Shown piece by piece: positions 1 to 8,650 of a stretch of DNA of 64,000 nucleotides. Every line of letters begins with the position of its first letter. Positions within the stretch are counted from its first letter, which is position 1. The notes under the pieces were generated by a model, which was not told where the DNA came from, made no database searches, and worked only from the letters and a program-made list of their open reading frames with translations. This DNA is from Stappia indica (GTDB taxonomy: Bacteria > Pseudomonadota > Alphaproteobacteria > Rhizobiales > Stappiaceae). The translations under genes were made by a program, and so were the position numbers. The stretch spans positions 1,488,001 to 1,552,000 of the forward strand of contig NZ_CP046908.1 in assembly GCF_009789575.1 (NCBI RefSeq). The letters run 5' to 3'.

Positions 1-149
1 TGCTGGCCTTCGCGGCAGACCACAGGCGTTCCCCGGAAGGCCTTCGGCCGGCCGGCGCGCATTGGTCCTCTCCCGTGGCCAGCCGCGAGATTGCGGCAAG
101 GCCCTTGCCCGTGACGCAGTAGGGCGCTCATCCGCAACGGGAGAACAAG

Positions 150-356
150 ATGCCGATTGTCGACATGAAGATGCTGGAAGGGTTTTCGCAGGATCAGAAG
201 GAGGCGATGTACGCGGAAGTCACGGACGCGCTCTGCCGCACCCTGGGCTGCCGGCCGGACCAGGTCCGCATCATGGTGAGCGACCTTGCCACCGGCGACT
301 TCGCGATTGCCGGCAAGAGCGTTGCCGCGATGCGTAAGGCGCCGCCTTCCTCCTGA
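150..356 (+). CDS. 4-oxalocrotonate tautomerase family protein
   Basis: A 68-residue protein starting Met-Pro-Ile-Val-Asp-Met. Family members use the N-terminal proline, exposed once Met is removed, as the general base for keto-enol tautomerisation or related chemistry. The length (60-80 residues) and the Pro-1 context fit; the substrate cannot be read. A GGGAGA ribosome site ends a few bases before the ATG. It converges on the acyl-CoA ligase, with a hairpin at 374-397 between them. Its position at the edge of a catabolic cluster suggests a role in handling an unsaturated keto acid, but this is inference. Confidence 0.8.
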   Translation: MPIVDMKMLEGFSQDQKEAMYAEVTDALCRTLGCRPDQVRIMVSDLATGDFAIAGKSVAAMRKAPPSS

Positions 357-373
357 TCGGGGAAGACACGAGA

Positions 374-397
374 CCGGGCCGGATCGCTCCGGCCCGG
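374..397. terminator. Hairpin between convergent genes
   Basis: Ten-base perfect arms (CCGGGCCGGA / TCCGGCCCGG) around a TCGC loop lie between the convergent tautomerase and ligase genes. There is no clear T-run, so the terminator role rests on position and stability. Confidence 0.5.
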
Positions 398-408
398 CGA
401 TCCCGGCC

Positions 409-1977
409 TTACGCCGGGCTTTCGAACAGCTTGCGCAGCTCCGCCTTCAGCACCTTGCCCATCGGGTTCTTCGGCAGCTCGTCGAGGATGCGCCAGTGGC
501 GCGGGCATTCGTAGTCGGCGAGCTTTTCCCCGCATAGTGCCCGCAGCGCCTCGACATCGACCTCGCTCCCTTCCGCCGGCACGATGCAGGCGGCGACGTC
601 CTCGCCGAGCGAGCGGTGCGGCACGGCAACCACCGCCGCCTCCTTCACTGACGGGCTGGAATAGAGCACCTCCTCGACCGCGATCGAGGCGATCTTCAGC
701 CCGCCGCGATTGATGATGTCCTTCAAACGGTCGGTGAAGAACAGGAAGCCGTCCGCGTCGAGATAGCCGACGTCGCCGGTGCGGATGCCGCCGAGGTCGA
801 AGGCCTTCGCGGTGCCGTCCGGATTGCGGAAATATCCCGCGGCGACCGCCGGCCCGCGAATGACGATCTCTCCCCGCTCGCCGCTCGCCAGTTCCCTGCC
901 AGCCTCGTCGACAATGGCGATGCCGCAATGGGGCATCGCCCGGCCGACCGAGCCGAACTTCGCGAAGGTCTCGTCCGGCAAAAGCACCGTTCCGTTCGGC
1001 CCGCTTTCGGTCATGCCGTAGATCTGCACCTGCTCCACATGCGGCCAGCGGCGCGCCAGCTTCTCCGCCACCTCGCGCGGCATCGCCGAGCCGCCATAGC
1101 CGATGCGCCGCAGCGAGGAGACGTCGTAGTCTCCCTTGGCGACCTCCTCGATCATGAAATGCACGACCGACGGGACCCCGTGATAGAAGCTCGAGCGCTC
1201 CCGAGCGATCAGGTTGAGCCGGCCCGCATTGTCCAGCACTCCCTCGAAGACGAGCCCCGCACCGCTGACCCAGGCCGACGAGCAGCCGAGATTGAGCCCG
1301 GACGAGGTGAAGAACGGCCAGCCGCCCTGGTAGAGATCGCCCGGCCTCAGGCCCAGCGCTTCGGAGCTGCATATGCCGGAAGCGATGGTCGTGCGATGCG
1401 TGTGCATCACCGCCTTCGACTTTGCCGTCGTACCGGAGGTGAACAGCAGCGAGGCGAGCGTATCCGGGTCTTGCGGGGCCGCCGGCGCCTTCTCCTGCAG
1501 ATGGTCCTCGGGCCGCGGCCAGGGCGCGGCGTTCCCCTCGCCCGCACCGTCTCCGTCGACGACGAGCAGCAGCGCCCGCCCGTGGGCGGCCCGCATCCGC
1601 GGCATGTCGCCCGCGCGGCAGACGATGGCGACCGGATCGACCAGCTCCATCGCATGCTCGATCTCGCCGGCCGAATAGCGGGTGTTCAGCGGAGCGATGG
1701 TCGCGCCCAGGCGAAACAGGCCGAGCGCCGTCAGGATCGCCTCAAGCCCGGCATCGTTGTCGAGGAAGACGGCGACCCGCTCGCCGGCGGCGATGCCGCG
1801 CGCGCTCAGGCCGGCCGCGACGGCCTCCATGTGCCCGACCAGCTGGGCATAGCCCAGCCGCTCGCGATGGCCCGCGACCGAGCGCGCCGATAGCGCGATA
1901 GCCGTCGGCCGTTCGCGGGCGTGCCACTCCAGGAGGGCCGGCACCGTCATTTCGAGAAGCTTGTCTGGTTTGCGCAT
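409..1977 (-). CDS. AMP-dependent acyl-CoA synthetase/ligase (FadD-like)
   Basis: A 522-residue ANL-superfamily enzyme that activates a carboxylic acid to its CoA thioester through an acyl-AMP. The phosphate-binding motif LLFTSGTTAKSKAV is visible, as are YGMTESGP, the TGDVGYLDADGF hinge region and the C-terminal PKNPMGKVLKAEL segment with the catalytic lysine. Family length is 500-560. The ATG at 1977 (MRKPDKLLEM) has a GAGGCAGGA ribosome site; the frame stays open far upstream, but that part overlaps the opposite-strand gene and has no family similarity. It is divergent from the 2137-6709 operon and probably supplies its CoA substrate. The acid is unknown. Confidence 0.9.
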   Translation of the reverse strand: MRKPDKLLEMTVPALLEWHARERPTAIALSARSVAGHRERLGYAQLVGHMEAVAAGLSARGIAAGERVAVFLDNDAGLEAILTALGLFRLGATIAPLNTRYSAGEIEHAMELVDPVAIVCRAGDMPRMRAAHGRALLLVVDGDGAGEGNAAPWPRPEDHLQEKAPAAPQDPDTLASLLFTSGTTAKSKAVMHTHRTTIASGICSSEALGLRPGDLYQGGWPFFTSSGLNLGCSSAWVSGAGLVFEGVLDNAGRLNLIARERSSFYHGVPSVVHFMIEEVAKGDYDVSSLRRIGYGGSAMPREVAEKLARRWPHVEQVQIYGMTESGPNGTVLLPDETFAKFGSVGRAMPHCGIAIVDEAGRELASGERGEIVIRGPAVAAGYFRNPDGTAKAFDLGGIRTGDVGYLDADGFLFFTDRLKDIINRGGLKIASIAVEEVLYSSPSVKEAAVVAVPHRSLGEDVAACIVPAEGSEVDVEALRALCGEKLADYECPRHWRILDELPKNPMGKVLKAELRKLFESPA

Positions 1978-2136
1978 TCCTGCCTCGTCTGCGGCGACGT
2001 TTACGTCGGTGATTTGGCCGCACTCTGCCAAATCGATCAGGCGGTTGGAGGCGGGTTTTGGTCTCTTCTGCGGACCAATGGTCAGGTTGCCCGCACTGGG
2101 GGCGATGGCCAGAAATTGCCGCAAAAGGAGCAACCC

Positions 2137-3120
2137 ATGACAATTTCCAGACAGATGCGGATCCATGCCTATGGCGGGCCGGAAATGTTCCGCGCCGACC
2201 AGGTGGAGCTGCCCGAGCCGCAAGCCGACGAGGTGCTGGTCCGCCAGCATGCGGCCGGCGTCAATTTCATCGACGTCTACCACCGCAAGGGCGTCTTTCC
2301 GCTGCCCGCCCTGCCCGGCGCCATCGGCGTCGAGGCGGCCGGCGAGGTTCTCGCCTGCGGCTCCGGCGTTACCGCCTTTGCCCCCGGCGACCGCATCGCC
2401 TATGCCGGCCCGCCGATCGGTTCCTATGCCGACATGCGCATCATGAAGGCGAAAGGCCTCGTGCGCCTGCCGGACGGGATCGGCTACGAGGAAGCCGCCG
2501 CGATCATGCTCAAGGGCATGACGGTGCACATGCTGATGACCCGGGTGCGCAGGCTCTCGGCCGGCGACACCATCCTCATCCACTCGGCCGCCGGGGGCCT
2601 CGGACAGTTGCTCGGCCAGTGGGCCGCCTCGCTCGGCGTGCGGGTGATCGGCACCGTCGGTTCGCCCGACAAGGCCGAGATCGCCCGCCAGTCGGGATGC
2701 GCTGAGACCATTCTCTACAAGGAGGCCGACTTCGTTGCCGCGGTCGACGAGCTGACCGGCGGCGAGGGTGTCGACGCGGTCTACGAGGGCTTGGGCGGCG
2801 ACATCCTCACCCGCTCGCTCGGCTGCCTGAAGCCGTTCGGCCACGCGGTCAATCTCGGCCAGGTCGGCAAGCCGCTCGACAGCGTGGCCCTGGCGGACCT
2901 CGGGCCGCAGCGCTCGCTCACCGTTTCGGTTCCCGGCGTCTTCGCGCATCTGCGCACCTGCAAGGACCTGCAGGGCGCCGCCGACGAGATGTTCGCGCAG
3001 GTTCTCAGCGGCAACATGCGCCCGCGCATCGGCGAGCGCTTCGCCCTGTCCAACGTCGCCTCCGCCCATGCCAAGCTCGAGGCGGGCCGCACCGCCGGCG
3101 CCATCGTGCTCGTGCCATGA
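2137..3120 (+). CDS. NADPH:quinone oxidoreductase-like, MDR superfamily
   Basis: A 327-residue zinc-independent medium-chain dehydrogenase/reductase of the QOR/enoyl-reductase type. The N-terminal GroES-like half contains HAAGVNFIDVYHRKG and PGAIGVEAAGEV, typical of QOR. The Rossmann half has HSAAGGLGQLLGQWA for NAD(P)H binding. Structural zinc cysteines are absent. The start at 2137 follows a clear AAAGGAG. The stop overlaps the next gene by ATGA, so the two are translationally coupled. Likely role: reduction of an enoyl or quinone intermediate in the acid catabolic pathway (inference). Confidence 0.88.
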   Translation: MTISRQMRIHAYGGPEMFRADQVELPEPQADEVLVRQHAAGVNFIDVYHRKGVFPLPALPGAIGVEAAGEVLACGSGVTAFAPGDRIAYAGPPIGSYADMRIMKAKGLVRLPDGIGYEEAAAIMLKGMTVHMLMTRVRRLSAGDTILIHSAAGGLGQLLGQWAASLGVRVIGTVGSPDKAEIARQSGCAETILYKEADFVAAVDELTGGEGVDAVYEGLGGDILTRSLGCLKPFGHAVNLGQVGKPLDSVALADLGPQRSLTVSVPGVFAHLRTCKDLQGAADEMFAQVLSGNMRPRIGERFALSNVASAHAKLEAGRTAGAIVLVP

Positions 3121-3545
3121 GCAGCACGCCGCTTCCCGACTATCCCATGTGGCAAGGCGCCATCGTCCGCCATGCGGACCTCGACCCCAACGACCACGTC
3201 ACCAATTCGGTGATCTGCTCGTGGTTCGACGACGGGCGCTACGTCCTGCTGCGCCGCCACCTGCGGCCCGTGGTGGAGGCGAGCGACTATTTCGCGCTGG
3301 TCATGCTGGAGATGCACTTCCTACAGGAGGTGCGCATGTTCGACGAGCCGCGCGTCGGCACCGCGATCACCCGGATCGGCCGCAGCTCCATCGCCATGCA
3401 GCAGCACCTTTTCGTCGGGGAGCGGATCGCCGCAACCGCCACCTCCGTCACGGTGCTCGGCGACGGCGTCGCCCGGCGGGCGCGCCCGCTCTCCGAAGCG
3501 CATCGCCAGGCGCTCGCCCCCTTCATGCTGGCCGAGGCCCCGTAG
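3117..3545 (+). CDS. Hotdog-fold acyl-CoA thioesterase
   Basis: A 142-residue protein like the 4-hydroxybenzoyl-CoA/YbgC-type thioesterases: an early HADLDPNDHVTNSVICSWFDDGR segment, with Asp/His in the usual catalytic position and the next helix following it, then MLEMHFLQEVRMFDEP. Family length is 130-160. It overlaps the upstream gene by four bases (ATGA) and belongs to the 2137-6709 operon. It probably releases acid from a CoA ester, to relieve CoA trapping or as a pathway step. Substrate unknown. Confidence 0.8.
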   Translation: MSSTPLPDYPMWQGAIVRHADLDPNDHVTNSVICSWFDDGRYVLLRRHLRPVVEASDYFALVMLEMHFLQEVRMFDEPRVGTAITRIGRSSIAMQQHLFVGERIAATATSVTVLGDGVARRARPLSEAHRQALAPFMLAEAP

Positions 3546-3650
3546 GCGCGCCGCGCGATTGGTCCGCGTCCCACACCAGCGCCGAGCTTGTGCCCAGACG
3601 CGCCGATGGCATCCAGTGCCCCCGACGAACACTCACAGGACATCACGCCG

Positions 3651-4811
3651 ATGGATGACTTCTTCACCGCCGAGGAACGCGCCTTTCGCGAGATCGTGCG
3701 CGCCGAAATCGCCGCGATGTTGCCGGAGCATCTGGCCCGGCACACCCGCTCCCACCTGCACATGCCCCGCGAGGTGATGGCCGAGTGGAACCGGATCCTG
3801 CATTCGCGCGGCTGGTCGGCCCATCACTGGCCCAAGGAATTCGGCGGACCAGGCTGGACGCCGATCCAGCGCTTCATCTTCGAGTCCGAGCTTGCCCGCG
3901 CCGACGCGCCGCCGCTCAGCGTCTTCGGCATCTATCTCGTCGGTCCGACGATCTTCAGCTTCGGTTCGCCGGAGCAGAAGGCGCGCTACCTGCCGGGCAT
4001 CCTGTCGGGCGAGGAGTTCTGGTGCCAGGGCTATTCGGAGCCGGACGCCGGGTCCGATCTCGCCCGGCTGCGCACCACCGCCCGCAGGTCCGGCGACAAG
4101 TGGATCGTCAACGGCCAGAAGGCCTGGACCAGCGAAGGCCACTTCGCCGACCACATGATCCTGCTGGCGCGCACCAACATGGAGGTGAAGCCGCAGGCAG
4201 GCCTTTCCCTGTTCGTCGTGCCGATGGATGCGCCCGGCATCACCATCCAGCCGGTCATCACCATCGACGGCGCCCATTCGGTCAACTCCGTCTTCCTCGA
4301 CGACGTGACGCTGGATGCCTCCGCCCTGATCGGCGAGGTCGACCAGGGCTGGACCTACGCCAAGTTCCTGCTGAACAACGAGCGCACCAACAACGCCCAG
4401 ATCCACAAGTCGCGCCGCGAGTTCGACCTTTTGCGCGCCCGCATCGAGACGGAGAAGGGCGAGATCCCGGCAGCCTGGCGCGAGCGGGTCGCCCGGATCG
4501 AGACAGACCTTGCCGCTCTCGAGATCACCGTGCTGCGCGTGCTCGCCGACGAGACGGACGGGCGCGAGCCCGGCGCCAAGGCCGCCATTCTCAAGGTCAT
4601 CGGCTCGCAGCTCCAGCAGGCGATCAGCGAGCTCGCGATGGAAGTGCTCGGCGAGGAGGCGGTCGCCACCGGCCTGCCGCTCGCCAACGACAATGACGGC
4701 TACGGCGCCTATTGGGCCGAGAAGCATCTCTTCCGCCGGGTCGTGACCATCTACGCGGGCACCAACGAGATCCAGAAGACCATCATCGCCAAGACCGTTT
4801 TCAAAGGATGA
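3651..4811 (+). CDS. Acyl-CoA dehydrogenase, probable subunit of a heteromeric pair
   Basis: A 386-residue FAD-dependent acyl-CoA dehydrogenase. Visible features are FWCQGYSEPDAGSDLA (flavin/substrate loop), WIVNGQKAWTSEGHFAD and the C-terminal IYAGTNEIQKTIIAK. The position that is catalytic Glu in medium-chain enzymes (IYEGT) is Ala here. The base must sit elsewhere, as in isovaleryl/long-chain types, or come from a differently organised pair. The start at 3651 (MDDFFTAEER) has AGGA ten bases upstream; an upstream ATG at 3588 would add 21 non-conserved residues. The next gene encodes a shorter, divergent acyl-CoA dehydrogenase, four bases away in overlap with an alternative start. Confidence 0.88.
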   Translation: MDDFFTAEERAFREIVRAEIAAMLPEHLARHTRSHLHMPREVMAEWNRILHSRGWSAHHWPKEFGGPGWTPIQRFIFESELARADAPPLSVFGIYLVGPTIFSFGSPEQKARYLPGILSGEEFWCQGYSEPDAGSDLARLRTTARRSGDKWIVNGQKAWTSEGHFADHMILLARTNMEVKPQAGLSLFVVPMDAPGITIQPVITIDGAHSVNSVFLDDVTLDASALIGEVDQGWTYAKFLLNNERTNNAQIHKSRREFDLLRARIETEKGEIPAAWRERVARIETDLAALEITVLRVLADETDGREPGAKAAILKVIGSQLQQAISELAMEVLGEEAVATGLPLANDNDGYGAYWAEKHLFRRVVTIYAGTNEIQKTIIAKTVFKG

Positions 4812-4816
4812 CGACC

Positions 4817-5887
4817 ATGCGCCGCTCCCACGACCAGAGCGAGACCGACAGCCTGCTGCGTGCCAGCGCCCGCGAGTTCGCCCGCGAACGCGAAGACGCA
4901 CGACCGGACACCGCCGGCAACTGGCGCGCCTTCGTCGAGGCCGGCTGGCCCGGCATGGGCCTCGACGAGGCGAGCGGCGGGCTCGGCGCCGACCTGCACC
5001 AGTGCTGCCTGGTCCTGCAGGAGGCCGGCCGGGCGCTTCTGACCGAAAGCGCCGCCGCCGACATTCTCCTCGCGCCGCGCCTGGCGCAGCGCGCCCCCGC
5101 CATTGCCGCCCTGATGCCGGCCCTGCTGGACGGCAAGGCCCGTTTTGCCCTCGCCGGTGCGGCCGAGACCGGCTTCTCGCTCAGTGCCGACGGCAGGGTC
5201 ACGGGCCGCTCGGCCCTCGTGCCGGGCGCCGACCGGGCAACCCATCTCCTGTTCCTTGCCGAAGCCGGCGAGGGTGCCCGCTTCTGCCTTGCCGAGCGCG
5301 GCACGGGCGGCCTCCACATCCATCCGGCCCCGCTGCTGGATGGGCGCACCGCCGCCCGCATCGACCTCGATGCGGCCGATACCGACGAGATGACGGTCCT
5401 GTGCACCGGCAAGGAGGCTTGCGGCATCGCCGCGGAGCTTGAGGCGCTTCTCCTGTGCGGTGCGGCGAGCGAGGGGCTCGGCGCCTTCGAGGCCGCCTTC
5501 GAGATGACCGCCGACTACGTGCAGACGCGCCAGCAGTTCAAGCAGCCGCTCGCCTCCTTCCAGGCGGTCGAGCACACCATCGCGGACGTCTATTGCGAGC
5601 TGGAGAAGTTCCGCTCGCTGCACATGGCGATGGTCAGCGCCCTGTCGGAGGGCGGCACGTCCAGCTCCATGGCTGTGGCCCATGCCCGCCTCTTCCACGC
5701 GAGCAACGTCGTCCAGGCGGTCGGCCGGCTCATCCAGATCACCGGCGGCATCGCCGTCACCGAGGAATACAAGCTCGGCCGCATCTATCGCCGCCTGCAG
5801 AGCGACGCAGCCCTGTTCGGCGGCGTGCGCCGTCCCATCGAGATCCTTGCCGGCACGCCCATGGCAAAGCCGGCCCCCCTTCACTGA
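4817..5887 (+). CDS. Acyl-CoA dehydrogenase-like protein, divergent partner subunit
   Basis: A 356-residue acyl-CoA dehydrogenase family protein, shorter and more divergent than its neighbour, especially in the N-terminal and middle domains. The C-terminal domain keeps the QTRQQFKQPLASFQAVEH motif and the GGIAVTEEYKLGR segment. The ATG at 4817 is preceded by AAAGGA at a suitable distance; the ATGA overlap start at 4808 would sit on top of that site. Adjacent unequal pairs of this kind are known to form alpha2beta2 enzymes acting on CoA esters of bulky steroid or terpenoid acids. The substrate class here is inferred from that precedent only. Confidence 0.82.
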   Translation: MRRSHDQSETDSLLRASAREFAREREDARPDTAGNWRAFVEAGWPGMGLDEASGGLGADLHQCCLVLQEAGRALLTESAAADILLAPRLAQRAPAIAALMPALLDGKARFALAGAAETGFSLSADGRVTGRSALVPGADRATHLLFLAEAGEGARFCLAERGTGGLHIHPAPLLDGRTAARIDLDAADTDEMTVLCTGKEACGIAAELEALLLCGAASEGLGAFEAAFEMTADYVQTRQQFKQPLASFQAVEHTIADVYCELEKFRSLHMAMVSALSEGGTSSSMAVAHARLFHASNVVQAVGRLIQITGGIAVTEEYKLGRIYRRLQSDAALFGGVRRPIEILAGTPMAKPAPLH

Positions 5888-5902
5888 AACGGGACCACCA
5901 GC

Positions 5903-6709
5903 ATGAAGACCTACCCCCTCGAGGAACGCTACGAAACGCTGAAGATCAGCCGCGACGGGCGCAAGCTGACCATCACCATGAACCGCCCCGACTTCCTCAA
6001 TGCGGCCGACACCGTGCTGCACGAGGAACTGGCGCATGTGTTCTACGACGTGGCCGTCGACCCCGACAGCGACATCATCATCCTGACCGGCGCCGGCCGC
6101 GCCTTCTCCGCCGGCGGCGACATTCCCTGGATGCGCGATGCCATCGCCAGGCCGGAAATGTTCGAGCAGACCGCCCGCGAGGCCAAGCGCATCGCCTTCT
6201 CCATGCTGGAGCTGGAAAAGCCGCTGATCGCCAAGGTCAACGGCCACGCGACCGGGCTCGGCGCCACGCTGGCGCTGCTGTGCGACGTCGTCTTCGCCTC
6301 GTCCCGGGCCAAGATCGGCGACCCGCACGTCTCCATCGGCTTCGTTGCCGGCGACGGCGGCCCCGCCCTGTGGCCGCAGCTGATCGGCTACGCCCGCGCC
6401 AAGGAGTATCTGATGACCGGCGACCTGATGCCGGCGGCGGAGGCCGAGCGCATCGGCCTGATCAACCACGTGGTCGAGCCGGAAGAGCTGGACGCCCGCG
6501 TCGACGCCTTCGCCGACAAGCTGGCGAACGGCGCCACCAAGGCCATCCGCTGGACCAAGACCCTGGCCAACCTGGAGCTGCGGCGCATCGTCGGCGCGGT
6601 GATGGATCCGGGCGTCGCCTACGAGGCCCTGTCCAACAACACCGCCGACCACCGCGAGGCCGTCGAGGCCTTCCTCGCCAAGCGCCAGCCGGTCTTCACC
6701 GGCAAGTAG
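5903..6709 (+). CDS. Enoyl-CoA hydratase/isomerase family protein
   Basis: A 268-residue crotonase-fold protein. The oxyanion-hole segment GRAFSAGGDIPWMRDA, then VNGHATGLGATLALLCDVVFAS and IGDPHVSIGFVAGDGG, are standard crotonase features; Asp follows the region where hydratases place their second acidic residue. It probably hydrates the product of the acyl-CoA dehydrogenase pair. It is the last gene of the operon starting at 2137, sixteen bases after the dehydrogenase, and ends before the bidirectional terminator at 6760. Confidence 0.88.
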   Translation: MKTYPLEERYETLKISRDGRKLTITMNRPDFLNAADTVLHEELAHVFYDVAVDPDSDIIILTGAGRAFSAGGDIPWMRDAIARPEMFEQTAREAKRIAFSMLELEKPLIAKVNGHATGLGATLALLCDVVFASSRAKIGDPHVSIGFVAGDGGPALWPQLIGYARAKEYLMTGDLMPAAEAERIGLINHVVEPEELDARVDAFADKLANGATKAIRWTKTLANLELRRIVGAVMDPGVAYEALSNNTADHREAVEAFLAKRQPVFTGK

Positions 6710-6759
6710 GCAGCGGGCGGCCCCCTCAGGGCCGCCTCCCCACCTCCGGCAGAAATGCA

Positions 6760-6787
6760 AAAACCGGACCTTCTCAGGTCCGGTTTT
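6760..6787. terminator. Bidirectional rho-independent terminator
   Basis: AAAA + CCGGACCT + TCTC loop + AGGTCCGG + TTTT form a perfect symmetrical hairpin between the convergent enoyl-CoA hydratase (+) and GntR regulator (-) genes. It can terminate both. Confidence 0.85.
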
Positions 6788-6814
6788 CGTTTTCGGCTGC
6801 GGTCGAAGCCTGCC

Positions 6815-8332
6815 TCAGGCCGCCGACGAACGCACCATGTAGGCATCGTAGTTGTTCTGGAAGAAGCGCACATGGCGCTCCATCGCATCGCGCGCGCCGT
6901 CCTCGTCGCCGGCGAGGATCGCCGAGACGATGGCCTCGTGCTGCTTCAGCAGCACCTCGCGCGGACCGCGCAGGTCCGGATGCTTCAGCGTGTAGACGAA
7001 ATAGTTCGTCACCGTGCCGCGCAGCACCTCGTTGACGAAGAAATGCAGCGCGCTGCCGGCCGAGCGGGCGATGGTGAGGTGCAGGTTGAGGTCGAGATCG
7101 ATGGAGCGGTCGAGCGAGTCGATGGGCCGGCGCATCTCGGCAAGGATCCGCCGCAGGTCCGCCTTGTCCTTCTCGCTCGCATGCCGCGCCGCACGCCGGG
7201 CCGCCCACACCTCCTGGAAGTGGCGCAGGTTGCACAGCAGCTTGAACTCGCGGACGCTGGCGTCAAAACAGTCGCGCGCTTCCCTCACCGCCTCCTCGTC
7301 GCCCTTGGCCGCGCGGGTCCAGAAGCGCTCGCGCGAGGTGACGATGCCGTCTTCCTTCAGCTTCTGCAGCGCATGGCGGATCGACACGCGGCTGACGCCG
7401 AAGACGTCCGCCAGCCGACGCTCGCCGATCAGCACGTCCTCCTCGCGCCCTTCGGCGCGCGCCAGCATGCCTGCGATCTCGCGGGCGATGATGTCGCTGA
7501 GCTTTTCCGGCTGGTGGGCGCTCAGCTCCCGCAGCACGAGATCCGTGTCGGCCGCCCGCCGGGCCGGACCGCCCGCACCGGCGATCACCGCCGTGCGGAT
7601 GATGCGGTTGTAGTCGCGCATGGCGAGGACCAGCGCCGCCTTGTCGCCCGCGCGGGCGGCCACGACCATGGCGCCGGCCGCCTCCGCCAGCTGGTCGGCG
7701 ATGCGGTCGATGGGCGGGACAGAGTTGTAGTAGCAGCGATAGCCCCGCGCCATTCGCCGCAGCAGCAGTTCAAGGCCGGGGCTGCGCGAGGCGCGCGCCA
7801 ACTGGCAGCGCACCCGGTATTCGGTTTCGGGATCGAACCGGCGCGAGGAGCGCGCGACCCCCAGCAACGGCTGCAGGATGGCGGCGACCTCAGCCGCCTG
7901 TTCCGACAGATCCACCCACTCGGCCAGGAACTCGTCGAGATAGGCGCAGAAATTGCCGAGATCGTTGACGTTTTCCAGGTTCGCCGCATAGAGCTGGTCG
8001 AGCTTTTCCGACGAGCGCACGACCCGCGTCCCCGCCCCTTGCACGGATTCGATGTAGCCGTTCTCCTTCAGCCGGTCGAGCGCCGAGCGCACGCAGATGC
8101 GGCTGACGGACAGGGTTTCGGCGATCTGTCGCTCGGGGGGAATGCGCGCACCGGGGGCAAGGCGTCCGTCGGCGATCAGCCCGAGCAGGTTGACGGCCAG
8201 CCGGTCCGAGAGTTCGGACTTCTTCTGCAGCTGCATGCGCAACCGGCTGGAGCGGCCGAGCCCGTCCATCTCGATGGGACCCTGGCTTTCTCCGCGCAGG
8301 AGAACCAGCTTCAGATCCAGCATTTCGTTCAT
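6815..8332 (-). CDS. Fused tandem GntR/FCD transcriptional regulator
   Basis: A 505-residue protein holding two complete FadR-type units in one chain. The first winged helix (about 37-104; PPERQIAETLSVSRICVRSALDRL) is followed by a divergent helical domain. A second winged helix (about 275-345; IGERRLADVFGVSRVSIRHALQKL) is followed by an FCD domain (about 350-495) keeping metal-ligand-like residues in DLNLHLTIA, KQHEAI and MERHVRFF. Ordinary family members are 220-260 residues and dimerise; this may act as a covalent pseudodimer. AGGAG lies eight bases before the ATG. Convergent with the catabolic operon, it probably regulates that operon or the TRAP genes. Confidence 0.85.
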   Translation of the reverse strand: MNEMLDLKLVLLRGESQGPIEMDGLGRSSRLRMQLQKKSELSDRLAVNLLGLIADGRLAPGARIPPERQIAETLSVSRICVRSALDRLKENGYIESVQGAGTRVVRSSEKLDQLYAANLENVNDLGNFCAYLDEFLAEWVDLSEQAAEVAAILQPLLGVARSSRRFDPETEYRVRCQLARASRSPGLELLLRRMARGYRCYYNSVPPIDRIADQLAEAAGAMVVAARAGDKAALVLAMRDYNRIIRTAVIAGAGGPARRAADTDLVLRELSAHQPEKLSDIIAREIAGMLARAEGREEDVLIGERRLADVFGVSRVSIRHALQKLKEDGIVTSRERFWTRAAKGDEEAVREARDCFDASVREFKLLCNLRHFQEVWAARRAARHASEKDKADLRRILAEMRRPIDSLDRSIDLDLNLHLTIARSAGSALHFFVNEVLRGTVTNYFVYTLKHPDLRGPREVLLKQHEAIVSAILAGDEDGARDAMERHVRFFQNNYDAYMVRSSAA

Positions 8333-8650
8333 GCCAAACTCCTCCCCACAAGTCTGACCGGCCCTGCCCCCGCCGGGGTCCGGACTTGCCCTAAGGTTCC
8401 TCCCCCGGCCGCTTTTTCCACACGGCGACCGGGCCCGTCGGGCCGTTAGAACCCTGTCAAATTACCCCCCGCGAATCAAACCGCGGGCTACAACCTGGCC
8501 ATGCTGAACGCGTTCTGCTCGCGCCGTCTTTTTCTTTGCCTCTTCAGGCACTTGCGGCAGATGGCGCGCTCCGCTCCGGCGCCCGCCGGCGGATTGGTCA
8601 TCTCGTGTGACCAGCCTTGCCGTCCTTTGCCGGCGCACCGCCATCCCGTC
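8333..8650. other. Intergenic stretch between dctM and the tandem GntR gene
   Basis: 318 bases without a supported gene. It must hold the promoter and leader of the tandem regulator (the ribosome site GGGAGGAG is at its left end). I see no convincing terminator for the TRAP operon and no copy of the ATTGyATGCAAT operator. Confidence 0.5.

Noticed and set aside
1-122. Open plus-strand frame from the window edge to a TAG at 120-122, possibly the end of an upstream gene
   Set aside because: The 39 residues match no family I recognise; there is too little sequence to support a partial gene.
409-3069. Long minus-strand extension of the acyl-CoA ligase frame to position 3069
   Set aside because: The upstream part is the antisense shadow of the quinone-oxidoreductase gene; ribosome site and family N-terminus place the start at 1977.
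4751-6760. A 669-residue minus-strand open frame opposite the acyl-CoA dehydrogenase and hydratase genes
   Set aside because: No domain and wrong codon pattern; the plus strand carries conserved enzyme motifs throughout.
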